Origin: Ignelater luminosus
Taxonomy: Eukaryota; Arthropoda; Insecta; Coleoptera; Elateridae
Assembly (NCBI GenBank): GCA_011009095.1
Contig: VTPC01000674.1
Coordinates: forward strand, 482,938-546,937
Length of the DNA stretch: 64,000 nucleotides
Direction: 5' to 3'
Shown: piece by piece, positions 1 to 12,884 of the stretch
Position numbering within the stretch: the first letter of the stretch is position 1
Layout: each line of letters opens with the position of its first letter
The notes under the pieces: generated by a model
What the model saw: the letters and a program-made list of their open reading frames with translations, nothing else
The model's database searches: none
What the model was told of the DNA's origin: nothing
Made by a program: the position numbers and the translations under genes

Positions 1-2689
1 TTAAATTACATTTTAACTAAATTTCTTTCATGTCTTGCGTATGACGAACCAAATTAATTGACATGTAAACAAAATTTATTTACAGAATTGATTTTCATAT
101 ATGGAAAACAATGTTACTTCTCGACTTCAAGGAAATTTAAATGAACAATGAAGAATTAGACATGACTAGGTATAATGACGATTATGTGTTAATGGATTGC
201 AAATATGCAGGATGCGAGATGATAAACGATCTATGCATGTAAACCTGAAAGTATTTTACGAAAAAAAAAAGCTGGAGAATGCAAAGTTGAACGAATTCCT
301 CAACTTATTTGGAGAATAACTAATTACATCTTTGTAACTACAAAACACTTCATAAGTGTCGTATGATAAAAAGCATTAATTGTGGTTCAATTTGTTGCAT
401 CTCCAATAAAACTACTGTTACAATTTACTATTTTAATCAAAATGCACTTATATAAAAGTAATCCATCGCTAGTACTTTTGTTTTATGTTCTGCAAAATCG
501 TGACGTGTTAACCATAAAAGAAAATGAATTTTGCTTGCGCAGATATGACAAGCTACGACCGTAAGTTAATATTTACTACGTTTTTGAAACTTTTAGTGGT
601 AACTTTGATACGATGTAATCAATAATGTTGCTAATGCCTAGAATAATCGCCGATTGGCATACAGTTAGACGTTCTGCGTTTCATAATTGTTGTCATTGTC
701 TTCACAAATGAGTCAATTATAGATATGACTTATATGAGTAATTATAGTGCTGTAAAATCGTTTGTTTCATAATCGCAGTCCTTGCACGCATAGAGAATCA
801 ATCTTACGATCGTTTTGACTTTTGTAGACCATCAACTATCGATCATTTATGTTCCATTTTAGGTATTTCGTTCTTTGTTTAGTCTTAATTTCAATTGTCT
901 CATATTTTAAGAAATCATGCTAAAGTTAATCGAGTTTACTAGACAATACCCCCCTGGTGGTCTTATTAAAATGCCGGTAATTTTAGATGTTTTAACTGTT
1001 GTTTATTTTTTATTACACGGCATATGATTAATGATATCCTCATAAATATTGGTAATTATCGACCGGCTATCGTGAATTGCTGCATTCTGTGACTTTCAAA
1101 GCAGATAATTTCACTTTTGTGATTTATTACGTTTCTTTAATTCCAATCAATTTTTGTTCTTTGTATTGAATGTCAATAATTTATTTTCTTATCGTTACAA
1201 TAATTAATTTTTAGTTCAGCAATCATTTATTTTAAATAATATTTATTTTTAGTTGAATAGTTGAGGATATGATTGAACGGTAATCAATATAAAATACAAT
1301 TTATTTTATTATTTCAACTATTGTAATAATGCAAAAGCTAGATATAACGAGAACAGGCTTTTAATAACAATTGCTTTTGTATGAATTATTAAAATGTGAA
1401 GCATTTTCATACTTAATAATAACATAAGATTGTAGAAGTTAATTAAAGGTTACGCTACCATCAATATTTTTTATAGTATACTGCAACCACAAGTTTGAGA
1501 TCACAAAAAACGAATTCACGATAATTTTCTGAAAGTGGCGTTATTAGAATAATAGTTTTAATTAACCAAGAAAATGTACAGAATTTAGCACTTAATTCCT
1601 GATTACAGCAGACTCTTTGACAGAAAAAAACATCTTTGCTACTAAATGATTTTTTATGCCAACAATTAATTTGGTTTTTTTTGAGAAAGCCGCTCCAAGA
1701 TGCTATTCACAATTCGTTATAGTTCTACAATTGTAATTGGGCAGCTATCTCGAACCTTAACGATCCAGTTTATTCAATAGCAACTGAATAACGTTTGAAT
1801 CTGGCGATTGGGATGACCAAATCATGTTAATTAATATGCCAACAGCTTCTTTTTGTTGAACAAGCATTCTACAGAATTTAGGTTTGTTTCATAATAAAGT
1901 CATATCCGTTCAGTCACTTGCCTGAAGGTTTAGTGTTCTCCAAATCCCAATATCCCATCGATAAACTCTAGAAGTCTGCCACACCGTATTTAGAGAAGTC
2001 GCCCCAAACTGTTATGAAACCAATCAATGTTTTACCGTTGCCAACATTTTCTTTTCTTGATTTCGATAAATAAGAATTTTCCATTCTGAACAAAACAATT
2101 TAATTTAACTCGTCAGTTAAGCCAACCAAATAGATATTATGCAAACGTCTTTTCTTCATAGTTAGTGATGAATAGACGAAGTTTTTGTTTACTTCAGCAC
2201 GAATCTTCGAAGCAGTTAAAACACTTACTGCTGGTGATATCAAACTAGTTTTGTGAAATGTGACGATGGCAGATAGTTTTAACACTTATCTGAGGAACTT
2301 TTCCCATTTTCTGAATAGTATATACCACAATATTAATAATAGTGACAAATGAGGACTGTTTTAGTACATTACTGAACTGCTTAAATAGTGTGGTATGTTA
2401 ATACGTTTCAAGATCAATTAGTAATTGCAACAAAGTTTTGTAAGTAAGTGCTATAATTTGTTTTTTGATATGAAAAGGCACATTAGATTGTGGTTCTCGA
2501 AATTCATTGTTTTGATTGGTTTACTCACTGCACTTATATCACCGAGTACATTGAATTTAGAGCGCTATATTTTCCGGTACTTAGGGTACCTAGTAACTTG
2601 AAAATTGTGGAAAAGAAAATGTCAGGGAAATTTTCCACCGAAGAGATTAAACTCAGAATTGCTATAAAATCCAAGGTATAGCATCTATC

Positions 2690-2990
2690 AAACCCTTTCT
2701 TTTTCTTCACTTCTTTCCTGGTCTCTCTCCCACGCTTTTCTCTCTTGCCGTTTTATGTTTCATACTTTGTTTTTGGCATTTTTATATCCTTACATTCAAT
2801 TCTACTTCCCCTTTTTACGTCCGTATGCCTTCTCCTTCGCACCATGTGAATCTTCATATCTGGTTCTCTTTCCATCCTTATGCTACCATTTTCTTATTTT
2901 TTTATTTCTACTGATTCAGAACCTATTTTTTCTTTTGTTCTTATTTATTTTTTTCTATCGTTTTCTGAATGTACAATTTATACTTAAAAT
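2690..2990 (+). other. Pyrimidine-rich block on the plus strand
   Basis: About 300 bases are strongly biased to C and T on the plus strand, with runs such as ctttctttttcttcacttct and ggtctctctcccacgctttt. The six-frame translation gives only a low-complexity F/L/Y/S stretch, so it is not coding. Such tracts can bind pyrimidine-tract splicing factors or be relics of transposon tails, but neither is shown here. Confidence 0.5.
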
Positions 2991-3643
2991 TTTATCTCTC
3001 TAAAAAATTCAGTGGAATTTTGAACAGCAAATATTTTTGTCATGCAGTATAATCTTTTGCTCTTGCGACTAGAGCACTTTGATAAATACAACAAATTTAT
3101 AATTTATTTTAGAGTTAGCAACAGATTAATTTGTTGCTACAGCAAAAAAATATTTGCTGTCCAAAATTCTACTAAATTTCTTGTTGCACCAACAGAACTT
3201 TTTTTTGCGTGTACGTACCCATATTTTCCTGTAGTGTATCAGTGTCAATTTTCAGTGGAAATTTTAGATGATAATATCCTGCCTGTGGTTAATTGTATCT
3301 AATTCGCTTCCTCGAGATTCTATTGAAAGAACCAGAAAACAACAAATGGGCTAAATATTATTTTATTAACGATCATACTAATTCTCTTACCTGCAACTGG
3401 GGTACTATCTATGTAGTATGTACCAATTACTCTTTAATGTTCGGATAGTAGATGCAAATTGGAACTCTTTGGTTTTCCTTGATTTATCTTATCATCACTG
3501 TCATCTGCATTTTAGTTATTCAAAGCTGCCATTGTTTTAATTTTCGGCATTTCTTGAATATGTTTAAACCATGCTGAAAACATACAAAAAGAAAGAAAAC
3601 CAAGTAACAACAGTTAAAGAATCTTAAAAGCATTATAAAGTTA

Positions 3644-3670
3644 TACAGGGTGTCTTAACGGTCTGTAATT
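3644..3670 (+). repeat. Solo transposon-type terminus (TACAGGGTG class)
   Basis: TACAGGGTG preceded by TA is the same terminal word, with the same TA flank, that begins the fold-back element at 19786 and the MITE at 45822. No matching inverted end (CACCCTGTA) is visible within the next several hundred bases, so this is either a single surviving end or chance. The sequence after the first nine bases differs from the other two elements. Confidence 0.35.
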
Positions 3671-4108
3671 GGAATTAATTTTAAAAATAACAAAAATATG
3701 ATATTGTACAACAAGTAGAGTGATCACGTGCAAACCCTACGATATTCCCCAAAAAGAATGGAGATTTCGTAAGTTGACAAGTATGAAGGCATCTCTGTGA
3801 TTTTCTTGCTCGACCAATATAAACATAGCTTTCTAAAATTGCTACTGATCACGCGTTTTTATAACTTGATCTGTTCAGCGTGGCAACTATAGGAAAAGTT
3901 ATATATAAAATGATCATCTGCACTTTCCAACATTATTTTGGAGTACACAGTGTTCAATAAACAATAGGAACAATGGCCCATCTACCTGGTTCATTGCGTT
4001 TTCTCAAGCGACTAAAGTAAGTAATGAATTATCATCTTTTGAAAAGCATAGCCACGGAGAAAATCGAAAAGTTATTCTTCCTAATTGACAATTCTGGCTG
4101 CTCTATGC

Positions 4109-4737
4109 CAAAACACAGTATGTGAAAACAAGTAAATTTGCCACAAAAGGAGGTGCCTTTAAATCAATTTAATAAAAGCATAATATATTTTTACATTATA
4201 ATAAAATTGTTTTTGATGCGATGTATTTCTCCACATTTGTAAATTTATAAATAAATTTGGAATTTTATTCTTTTATTTGGTAATACTGTGTTTTAATGTG
4301 GGAAGTGGTGAAAATCCTGCAACTAACTACAAAACAGCATCTGCTGCTATGAATACAGAAAAAATGAAGAAACAATGTGTGAGATTGAAATTTTATTTAA
4401 CTCAATTAAACACAAAGCAAAATTCTTTTGCATAATAATGAAAACAATACCCATCCATTAAACAATATGCATTATTCTTAATAGAAATAAAAATAACACT
4501 ACTGTGTGGTAGCTGCCGTGTTTGGACGCAGACGAATTTTTTGTAACTTGTAACCACTCAAACACAGCATCCGATGGTATATACTGTGTTTTGACATCAA
4601 ATAAAGCTTATACTGTGTTTTGAAATGGGAAAAGAGTTGTAACTGTGCAGATACTGAGTTTTCAGCGCAAAATATTTTTGAAACCAGAAAAGGAAATGAC
4701 AAACTGCCTTGCTTAAAAGATGCGCCCAAACACAGTA
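4109..4737. repeat. Cluster of ACTGTGTTTTG-like motifs
   Basis: The 11-base word ACTGTGTTTTG or a one- to two-base variant recurs on both strands in about 630 bases. Plus-strand copies are at 4284-4295 (last base A), 4582-4593 and 4612-4623, with a weaker copy near 4652. Reverse-complement copies are at 4109-4120, near 4555 and at 4727-4737. The two copies at 4582 and 4612 are 30 bases apart. Spacing is otherwise irregular, so this is a dispersed cluster rather than a tidy satellite. Confidence 0.45.
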
Positions 4738-6903
4738 GGTACATACTACGTGCATGAAACTTATTTTTGCAAAAGATTTCAGATATTGCATTTTGGAGTG
4801 CAGCAGCCGATTTGTCATTAAATTAGCCTGTCGTAAGATACTTTGATTTTTTTAATTTTTTTAGTCTGAAATTAAATTGTCTGCAATACGAGTTACCTAT
4901 TTGATTTTGGATTAGCAACAATAAAAGAAATCACGTAGCAAATTAGAATTGTTAATTATTTATTTCGGACTCTTGTTTGCAATTAACTTAAAATAAATGA
5001 TTGAAAACTAAAACGCCGGTACATTATAAACTCGCCTATTAACGTATCACTGTGATCAAGTTTCTCGTTAAATAGATTTATTATCGCATTTTAGTAAAGC
5101 AAGTGAATTATTATCTGTTTTCGTGGTTTATTATAGTCGTATATTTCCATTTAATTACATATATATCGAATTTTTTCGTGGCATTTAACGAGATGGAAAA
5201 GTATCCTTGTTATTTTTACTTTTAATGTGTATCTTCGAGTTCTTCACATTTGCATTGGGTACATTAACAGTGGAATGATTATGAGGTTTTCTCTTAGCAA
5301 ACCATACTAAATTAAGGTTTTTATTAAATAAGCTCGAAAATTTTATTACCCACAATATTAAGTTATAACCTTCAATTACAAATAATTGTGCAATTAAATC
5401 AATTCCTATACCTTGCGAATTAACTTTTATTTACAACGTAGAATGAAAATCTCGTCCAACCTCATGCATGAAATGCAAAAAAAAGTCAACCGATAATTTA
5501 CCAATTATGTGCAGTTACTTTATTGCATCTGTTTTTAAGTATGAATTGCCGTAAAAGCTTTTCACAAGAAGTCGAATTCGACTCGAAATTGTTATGATTG
5601 TCGTGACTGAGACAAATTGCAGAGCAGATCGGTAGACACTCATGCAACATGCTCGCGGGATTATCAAGAAGAGAGATATCGGTCATTGTTCCGTATTGAA
5701 GAGCAACTAAATTCTCTCTTAAAAGGAGATGTTGATTCAATGTTGTTTAGCGAGTCTAGTCGTAATAAAAGGAAAACCTTGCTAATGGACGTCCTAATGG
5801 ATGGAGACGAGGTTGCTAAACTGAACGTGTCCGTACAACAGATAACACTTTTACCATCTATCGGTGCATTATAAATATCACGGACACCATCACTAGTTTT
5901 AAATGAACAGAAGCCAATTTATACAATTAATCAATTAGCTTGACGGCTTCTCTCACGTACGGATCTAATAGTAATTAGGAGTACAGCGTGCGATTAAAAG
6001 GAGTTTAATTAATATTACGTTGCGTAATTAAAATACCGCATCGATATTGAACTAATAACTCTTTATAAGTTATTCTCCTTGCAATTCTCACTTTTTGGAT
6101 TTTTTTAAATATTATTTCTCTTACCTGCAAAATGTTAGTAGTTCATTTCCTTTTTTAAAGACGAAAAATATTATTTCCATTGAACTTGATTCAAATGAGT
6201 TTTGTTACTCCAAATTTAATTACAACACTTGCTTATAATTAAATATGAAAAACGTGCAATAGTATTTAGGTGACTTCTGTCATTAATGTTTGATAATATT
6301 TAATTGTATATTGGAATCAGTGCGTTAAAATACTCTTAAAAAACAAATGAGTGCCAATAAATTTAATTACCAGTGTATGATTGTTTTTTAGTAAATTGGG
6401 CATGGAACATAAAAGACAGTATAAATAAACAATTAGTTTCTTGGAAATAATTTTTAATAACCCGTTCTATTAGCTAAAGAAAACGTAAAAGGTATATCGT
6501 CTGTCTATTGCTCTAAAATTCTTTCAATGAATTCCGTTGTCGAATATCTGCGGACACTCACTGCTACTTAATTTACCAATTGATCACGATCTGGTTTTTC
6601 TTTCGAAATAATCAACTTTCTGATTTTTAACAAATCCATTTTCCCATAAAATCTTGAACAATAAAACTCTTCAACTTGATATAAATTTATAAAATGTGAC
6701 AAGTGCTTTTGTAGTTCCAGCTTAATAACTGGTTGGAGTATCTCTTGCTGATTTTCATAATGTACCTCGTGATTTGTAGCGATACAAAATGAACATCGCA
6801 ATACATGTCTCATCTACGCTTTTAAATAGCATCCCAAGTTCTTTTCAAGTTCATTAAGAATTTATTTATGCATTTGATAATAATGTACGTTTGTTTGTTA
6901 CAG

Positions 6904-7178
6904 TTGCACTGCCAAGTACGTAGGAGAATACTGTCAACATCTGAATCCGTGTCACACGGGTCCGGGTCCGCGTTGTCAAAATGGGGGTTCGTGTCAAGTG
7001 AGGGTAGCACCCGGTTCATCCCCAAGTTTTACGTGCGTGTGTCCGTTGGGGTTTAGTGCTTCGTTGTGTGAAATCCCCATTGCGAATTCGTGCGATTCGA
7101 AACCGTGTTTGAATGGTGGTACTTGCTCTCTGCGATCTCTCGACACTTACCAATGTTCGTGTGCTCAAGGTTATACAG
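6904..7178 (+). CDS. Notch: Notch exon A: end of EGF1, EGF2 and EGF3
   Basis: Internal coding exon of the Notch receptor, a single-pass membrane receptor that binds Delta and Serrate and is cleaved to release a transcriptional co-activator. The acceptor is CAG at 6901-6903 and the donor is gtaagc at 7179. The exon starts with the third base of a codon and ends after the first base of a Gly codon. It reads C-T-A-K-Y-V-G-E-Y-C (end of EGF1), then EGF2 from N-P-C-H-T-G-P-G-P-R-C, then EGF3 from S-C-D-S-K-P-C to G-Y-T-G. EGF2 and EGF3 both carry the O-fucose pattern C-x-x-x-x-(S/T)-C (CQNGGSC, CLNGGTC). EGF3 also has the O-glucose pattern C-x-S-x-P-C. The exon is clearly more GC- and CpG-rich than the flanking intron. 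Identification rests on the order and linkers matching insect Notch EGF1-3. Confidence 0.95.
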
Positions 7179-7606
7179 GTAAGCCATCAAAAAAATTTTA
7201 ATCTAATTTTCGTATAAAAAGATATAATTGTTAATCACACTTTATAAAATGTATAAACTGTGAAGGAAATTCCAATTTTATGAACCCTTTTTTTTGCGGA
7301 GATGTTAAAAGGTTTGTACTTTTTTTATGTAAAAAATATACATAAATCTGAAAACTGAGACTCAGATACTTTTTGTCTAATCGATCGTTAAAGTCTCCAC
7401 ACGTTTATATTTTCTAGTACGTGAATTCATATTAATTGATAGGATGATTTTTTTCTTATTATTGTGGCAATGCAATTACTACAAATCTATAGTTTCTCAA
7501 AATAATTTCTTTTTATTTTAGGCATAATATATTTTACAACATAACACACATTTTATGTCTTTATGTTTGTTAAAATGAAGACATTTCAAGAAAATACATT
7601 TTCTAG
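7179..7606 (+). other. Notch: Short Notch intron between exons A and B
   Basis: A phase-1 intron of 428 bases, donor gtaagc and acceptor ttttctag. It is the only ordinary-sized intron in the window. It is AT-rich, and I see no gene or repeat in it. Confidence 0.9.
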
Positions 7607-7802
7607 GAAAACATTGCGAGAGCAGAGACCACTGCGCGTCGCAACCATGTCGGAATGGAGCAGAATGCACATCGGTAGGAGATTCTTACAAATGTAGATG
7701 TGCACCAGGGTTCACGGGACCCTCGTGCACGGACGACAAGGACGAATGTAAGCAGAAACCGTGTAAACACGGGAAATGCCACAACACGCATGGAAGCTAC
7801 AC
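7607..7802 (+). CDS. Notch: Notch exon B: end of EGF3, EGF4, first part of EGF5
   Basis: The acceptor is ttttctag ending at 7606 and the donor is gtaagt at 7803. The split Gly codon (one base in exon A, two here) is followed by K-H-C-E, the sixth cysteine of EGF3. EGF4 follows, from C-A-S-Q-P-C-R-N-G to C-A-P-G-F-T-G-P-S-C. It carries the O-glucose pattern C-A-S-Q-P-C and, in the last loop, the pattern C-x-x-G-(Y/F)-T-G-x-x-C modified with O-GlcNAc in fly Notch. EGF5 then begins with D-E-C-K-Q-K-P-C-K-H-G-K-C. Its C2-C3 loop is one residue shorter than in its neighbours, so it lacks an O-fucose site. The exon ends with two bases of a Thr codon in T-H-G-S-Y-T (phase 2). Confidence 0.95.
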
Positions 7803-10800
7803 GTAAGTCATCTTGTTACTTAGTTTTACTTGGTTATCTCAATTAACAGTTCTAGTAGGTAGTTTATGAATGAAACGATGATGGTATTAAAACTTTCATT
7901 TTTCTTTTTCATATTGCTCAAGTGAAAAAAATCATCAATTAACGAACATGATATCTGAAAATTAGACAATGTTGTTGCGTATGATACGGTACCTTTCACG
8001 GTATATGTGCACGATTTGTTGCTACATGCAGAAAATACGTCTTAACACTACTTCATACATGAACATGAAGGTGCCCATTAACATTTCTTTTTTTTTAGTT
8101 AATGGCGAACTTAAAGCGTGGTCTTTGACGCCCACATCCTACGCATTACTTCTTAGATTCTTGTACGTCTTTTAGGAATACAGGCACTTCATAATACATA
8201 ATTTGTTCTTTACGGTGATAAATATAAGCGAATCTTTTTCTTTTCAAACCTCTAATATAATCCACGGATGGTGTTTAAATATGCGAAATATATTATCATT
8301 AAAACGTGCTGCACAAGTGTGCGTTGTTATTATCACACGTGATTCATCATAAAAGATAAATCAGTATCTTACTCACTTTTTAACGAACAATGCAAACAAG
8401 CGCTTCCGAAGATCATCTTCAAAGAACATGCTTAAGCCTTGTCAGACGAACGAAGATGGGAATAAAAGATATATTAACGAAGTGCACCAACCAATCAGCG
8501 ACATGGACCGGTCCAATCAACAAGAATCCATTTAGAGATATCGATACATATCAAGGCGTCTATATTATCATTATCAGATGTAAAGTGACCGCTGGCTGTA
8601 ATGGTTTTGAACTTTGATTAATACACCGACTATTAATTAGAAATTTTGTATTTGTTTAAATTTAATGATTTCGGTAGTGATGTTTTATAAAGACTCTCCT
8701 TTTAATTATCTTTGTCGAATTTTGGAAAATAAAATAATTAAACGATTTGATAATGTTCAACAATGTACGTGGCTACAACAAATGCAATATTCTTGGTTCA
8801 TTAACTAATGTTGAATGTCGGTTTAGACATGACAATGATAAATCTGATTATATCGACTATATATTTGAAACTGACCTTTAGGATCATTATCTAGTGCTGT
8901 GTTGCTAGTATTTCTTTGTATGGTACACAAACGATTTTAGGATGACAACTTGAATTCTTTTATGGCTTTCATGTAACCATATTGGTTTCGCGTGTTCATT
9001 TCTATTCTTTTCTAATGTGTGACCTCATCCGTGCGGAAGAACCCATCTCATTGTGACTTTATCTAGTTAAAGTATTTTGCTGGATCTCTCTCGGGATATT
9101 TTTGTTAACCTTGTTGCATTGAACAAGTGAACATGGTTCTGGAATTTCGGACATATTAAGGTTTTGTAATTACAAATTACATCTACATAATAGCAGAGCA
9201 TTTAGAAAATGTATTTAGTAAATTGAAGGTACCAGTTTTATTAAGAAATCTTTTAATAATAAAAGTTTCTTTTAGAGAACTATCTTGTTTAAATCAGCCA
9301 TTTTGTGATTCATAATGGCAATACGTATTCGAATGATAATGAGAAGTTTGTATCCCTTGGAATTCTCAGTACTTAATTGATATAACTATCTAAAAATAGC
9401 AGAAGGAAAAGGCGAGTATACGTCGTTTTGGCAGAAAAACACAATAGAATATTTGTTTTGAGAGTATTTCGTTTAATAATAATAGAAGAAGCCAACTATT
9501 GCGGGATGCAGAGTTTTACATTCAAACCGATCAGATTACAAGATATCTTACTGATGGAAAATCATTGTAAAACTACCAGAAGAACTTAGAAAATCATTGA
9601 AAGTATGATCTATTGCATAGTTTACACAAGAAAGACACCTTCAATGAAAAAAGTAATATCGCCTTTACTAGGGGCTGTAGGGAGAGTTATAGGAAAGGTT
9701 TGTTTTACTTGCTTTGAAAGATCTCAGGGTAGGTCCACAAATATAGAGGCACAAGGGACGTAACTGATGACCAATAAATCACGTGAATTAGACGTCACTC
9801 TGCTTTGGAATAGTTGAACTCATGAATGCTTGTACATTAATTTGCTATTTATGATAGCAAGCAACTTAAACAATGCGTATTATGTATGTTATTTGTTTTG
9901 GTTACCATAATTTTGGAGTTGTCTGAAGGAAATAGTTACAATGAAGTAATTAAATGCAAATGAAGGTTTGGTACAGAATTTAGATCAAGACTAATAAGAC
10001 CAAAGAATTAAATCTATTTATTGCTGTTGAGCCCATTTCTTACCCGTTTGGTGGTTGTTGTTTTGCCAAAGATCAGATGACCAATTTCTCCCAATTGCTG
10101 AAAATGATCTTGTTCTCTAGTTGTTATTAACCTTTTGAAAGGGATACATATATTCTTGAATTGAACAAACTAACCCTGTAGTGGACGTGCATTTTAGTAT
10201 TCATCAGCATTTTATGAACCGGTTGGGCTTGTTGAGTAAGTTAAGTTATTTCAATCCATAAAGCTTCCTGGCTAATGGTTAATTTTACTTTAAGTCTTCT
10301 AGGTCGAAAGGTTTCTAATAATAATGAAGGCGCAAAAATTTGACGTACCAAATCTTCAGACTAACAGTATTACAAGTATGATAATTTAAAGAAAAGCGAA
10401 ATATGGTGTTCTTGAAAAAAATGAAAAAAGAATTGTTTCTTAGTTTGTTTTTGCCTTATTACTCGACAGTACAACATCCAGAAATCACAGACTTTTTTAT
10501 GCCAAACCAATTCGGCCATTTAGGTATACGGGGTAGCAAAATGAGAAAACAGTGGGAATATTCTCTTAATATAGAAGTAGATAAAAGAGAGTTTATACTA
10601 ACTACACTTCTATAATTTCGCCGTGAAGCTATAACTTTTCTAGCGAATAGGACTATCAAAATCCTAATAAGAATAACTACTAAATTCTCTTAGTTTGAAT
10701 TAATTGGTTGATTATGGTTTAACTTTGCATGCTTCTAATTATTATAACTAACTACTGTGATATCTCAAGAGTAAAATCAATTTTTTGCGACGTTCAAAAA

Positions 10801-12856
10801 TTGTCAGAACTGTGATTGATCGAGAAACATTCAAGTTTAATTTCTTCAAATTTCTTGGCTTGCTGTGATATATCTGTTTCCTAGACTTTACGCATGAAAT
10901 CTTTTTTACGATAATATCTCATTCTTCCTCATTCACAAAAACAGATCATTCTCAGAGATACTATTTTTAAGTTATTTCAACTTGTAACTTGTCTAGAGTG
11001 AACATCTGTGTGGTAATTATAATTTTTTGCACATTAGAGTATAAAATTAGACATTGCAAAAATTCGTTTCATACATAAACAATTAAATGTTATTATTTTA
11101 TCTAAATTTGCTTTATTTATTAATTTTGATTTTTGATGTGAGAAAGTCTATGTAAAACTTTTATGGCTATCTATGAAATACAATCTCAAACTGGAAGTGG
11201 CATTTATAAATATTTATAGTATAGTTGTTGCATCAAAACAACAACAAATGAGATTTTTTTAGTATCTATAAACAGTAACAACGTTATTTTTTAATTGCCG
11301 AGAGCTGTAGATGGTACAATTAAAACCAATTTAAAGTATTGAGTTAATAGAAATTCCAGCGAGATTGTAAAAACTGTAGTGGTTATGCAAAAAAATAACA
11401 TTAGATAATTGTTTTGATGTTGAAACTGAGGTTAGAATGATTCTTTGTAATTTAAGTCATTAAAGATAAGTGTAGAATTTAAGACTTGACAAAAAAATTC
11501 CCGTTGCAAGCCCATCAGTCAAGTATATTTCATAATTAATTTTTTTTCTAACATGGTCGTCATTCTAATATCATTTTTTTCTTATTAACTCTCTATCATT
11601 GACGCTTTCGAATTATTGACAAAAAAAATAAAAAATTTCTAAACTTCACATCTGTTCGATCTAATAAATGGCATGAGACATTCCCAAGATCTACCGGATA
11701 TAACTTTAATTCGTCATTCATTTATTAATTAATCAAGTCCTATTAAGGTATTAATTCATTTATAGTATATAATTTTTTTAGTACCGTAACTTTACTGAAT
11801 TATTAACGTATATCCTGTACTTTCATTAATTTACGCTATGCAATTTGTTTCTAAGAATCTTTTTATGTGGTATAATTTAATATGAGTATGAAACATGAAA
11901 TTAGTTGTCAGAAGAACTTAGCGGCGACATTTTCATGCAAAATTAACATATATTGAAAGTGACTGTTAAAACTTGCCTGGCGTATGTAAATGTCGCAATC
12001 AAAATCGAAAGAAAAGTGTCCACTCAAGAGCCCGTATCGGAAGGTAGATAAAGTAACTTGTTCCCATAACCTTCGGTAATGGCTTACGTTACAACGGTGA
12101 TCCAAACAACTTTGCGACAGGTTCCACTGAATACTATTATGGAGGCGGTTCCTTGAGATTTTATGAAATAATAATTTATCGAAATTTTGTAGTTCTGTAT
12201 TTATGTATGTACACGAGAGTTCATGCTGGAGATGTTTAATTTTTATGATAATGAATTCTATTTTCAGTTTCAGTGATGTAAATTAATTGCCTGCGTTTGT
12301 ATTAATAGAATTTTCCTCCACAGTAGGTTTGTCGTTTTACGTTTTATTGTCTTGTTTTATGTAGTACTCGTATTATACACGGTATAGTGAAGTTTTTCGG
12401 GAACTATTTTATGCGATTAACTTGCAAATTAGACTTAACAGAATAAAATAAATGAAAATTGGTTTTGAAATCTCACGGGTATTCTTCCTCTGGCTACATG
12501 TATGGCTTCCATATTGTTTTGACCAATCCTACTTTTATTTTATGTTAGGACAAATATATTCGTCATAATCATAATTTTGTGGTTTCAAATTATCTCTTTT
12601 CTCTGGTATAAAGAGATTAGTTTGCGTTCTTCAAACCGAATTGCTTTAGATCTATGGTAAAATACTATCTTTTAAATTATTTGTTACAAATTCAAAAAAA
12701 TTAATATAACATGCAGGATGTTGAAATCAAGATGGTCTCATCGTTTAATACGTTAAGTACGAAAAGGTACTCAGAAAAATGATAGTCCGGATAGACCCAT
12801 TTAAAGCAAAAATTAGAAATTACCAAGCGAAACATACACAAATCTGCAAAGGTGAT

Positions 12857-12884
12857 GTAGGTAGGTAGGTAGATAGATAGGTAC
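12857..12884 (+). repeat. GTAG/ATAG tetranucleotide microsatellite
   Basis: Four GTAG units are followed by two ATAG-type units and a last GTA-like unit. It is a short, slightly interrupted simple repeat inside the 28-kb intron. Confidence 0.8.

Larger units (their letters stand above)
1..6903 (+). other. Notch: 3' part of an upstream Notch intron
   Basis: This stretch ends in a good acceptor (pyrimidine-rich ttgtttgtta then CAG at 6901-6903) in front of exon A. I looked for the start of EGF1, a signal peptide and any C-x-x-GG-x-C coding stretch and saw none, so the preceding coding exon lies left of the window. Contents I can support are a pyrimidine-rich block at about 2690-2990, an isolated transposon-type end at 3644, and a cluster of a short repeated motif at 4109-4737. 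The open frame at about 5611-5877 has no recognisable product. The rest is AT-rich sequence in which I see nothing. That it is an intron rather than intergenic DNA is inferred from the acceptor and from exon A starting inside EGF1. Confidence 0.8.

Noticed and set aside
2490-2681. Open frame ending just before a GTATAG that could act as a donor, considered as an upstream Notch exon
   Set aside because: The translation has no signal peptide and no EGF cysteines, and does not supply the missing part of EGF1.
5611-5877. Open frame (about 88 codons, no ATG start) considered as a small gene or processed pseudogene
   Set aside because: Balanced composition, but no recognisable motif, polyA tail or start codon.
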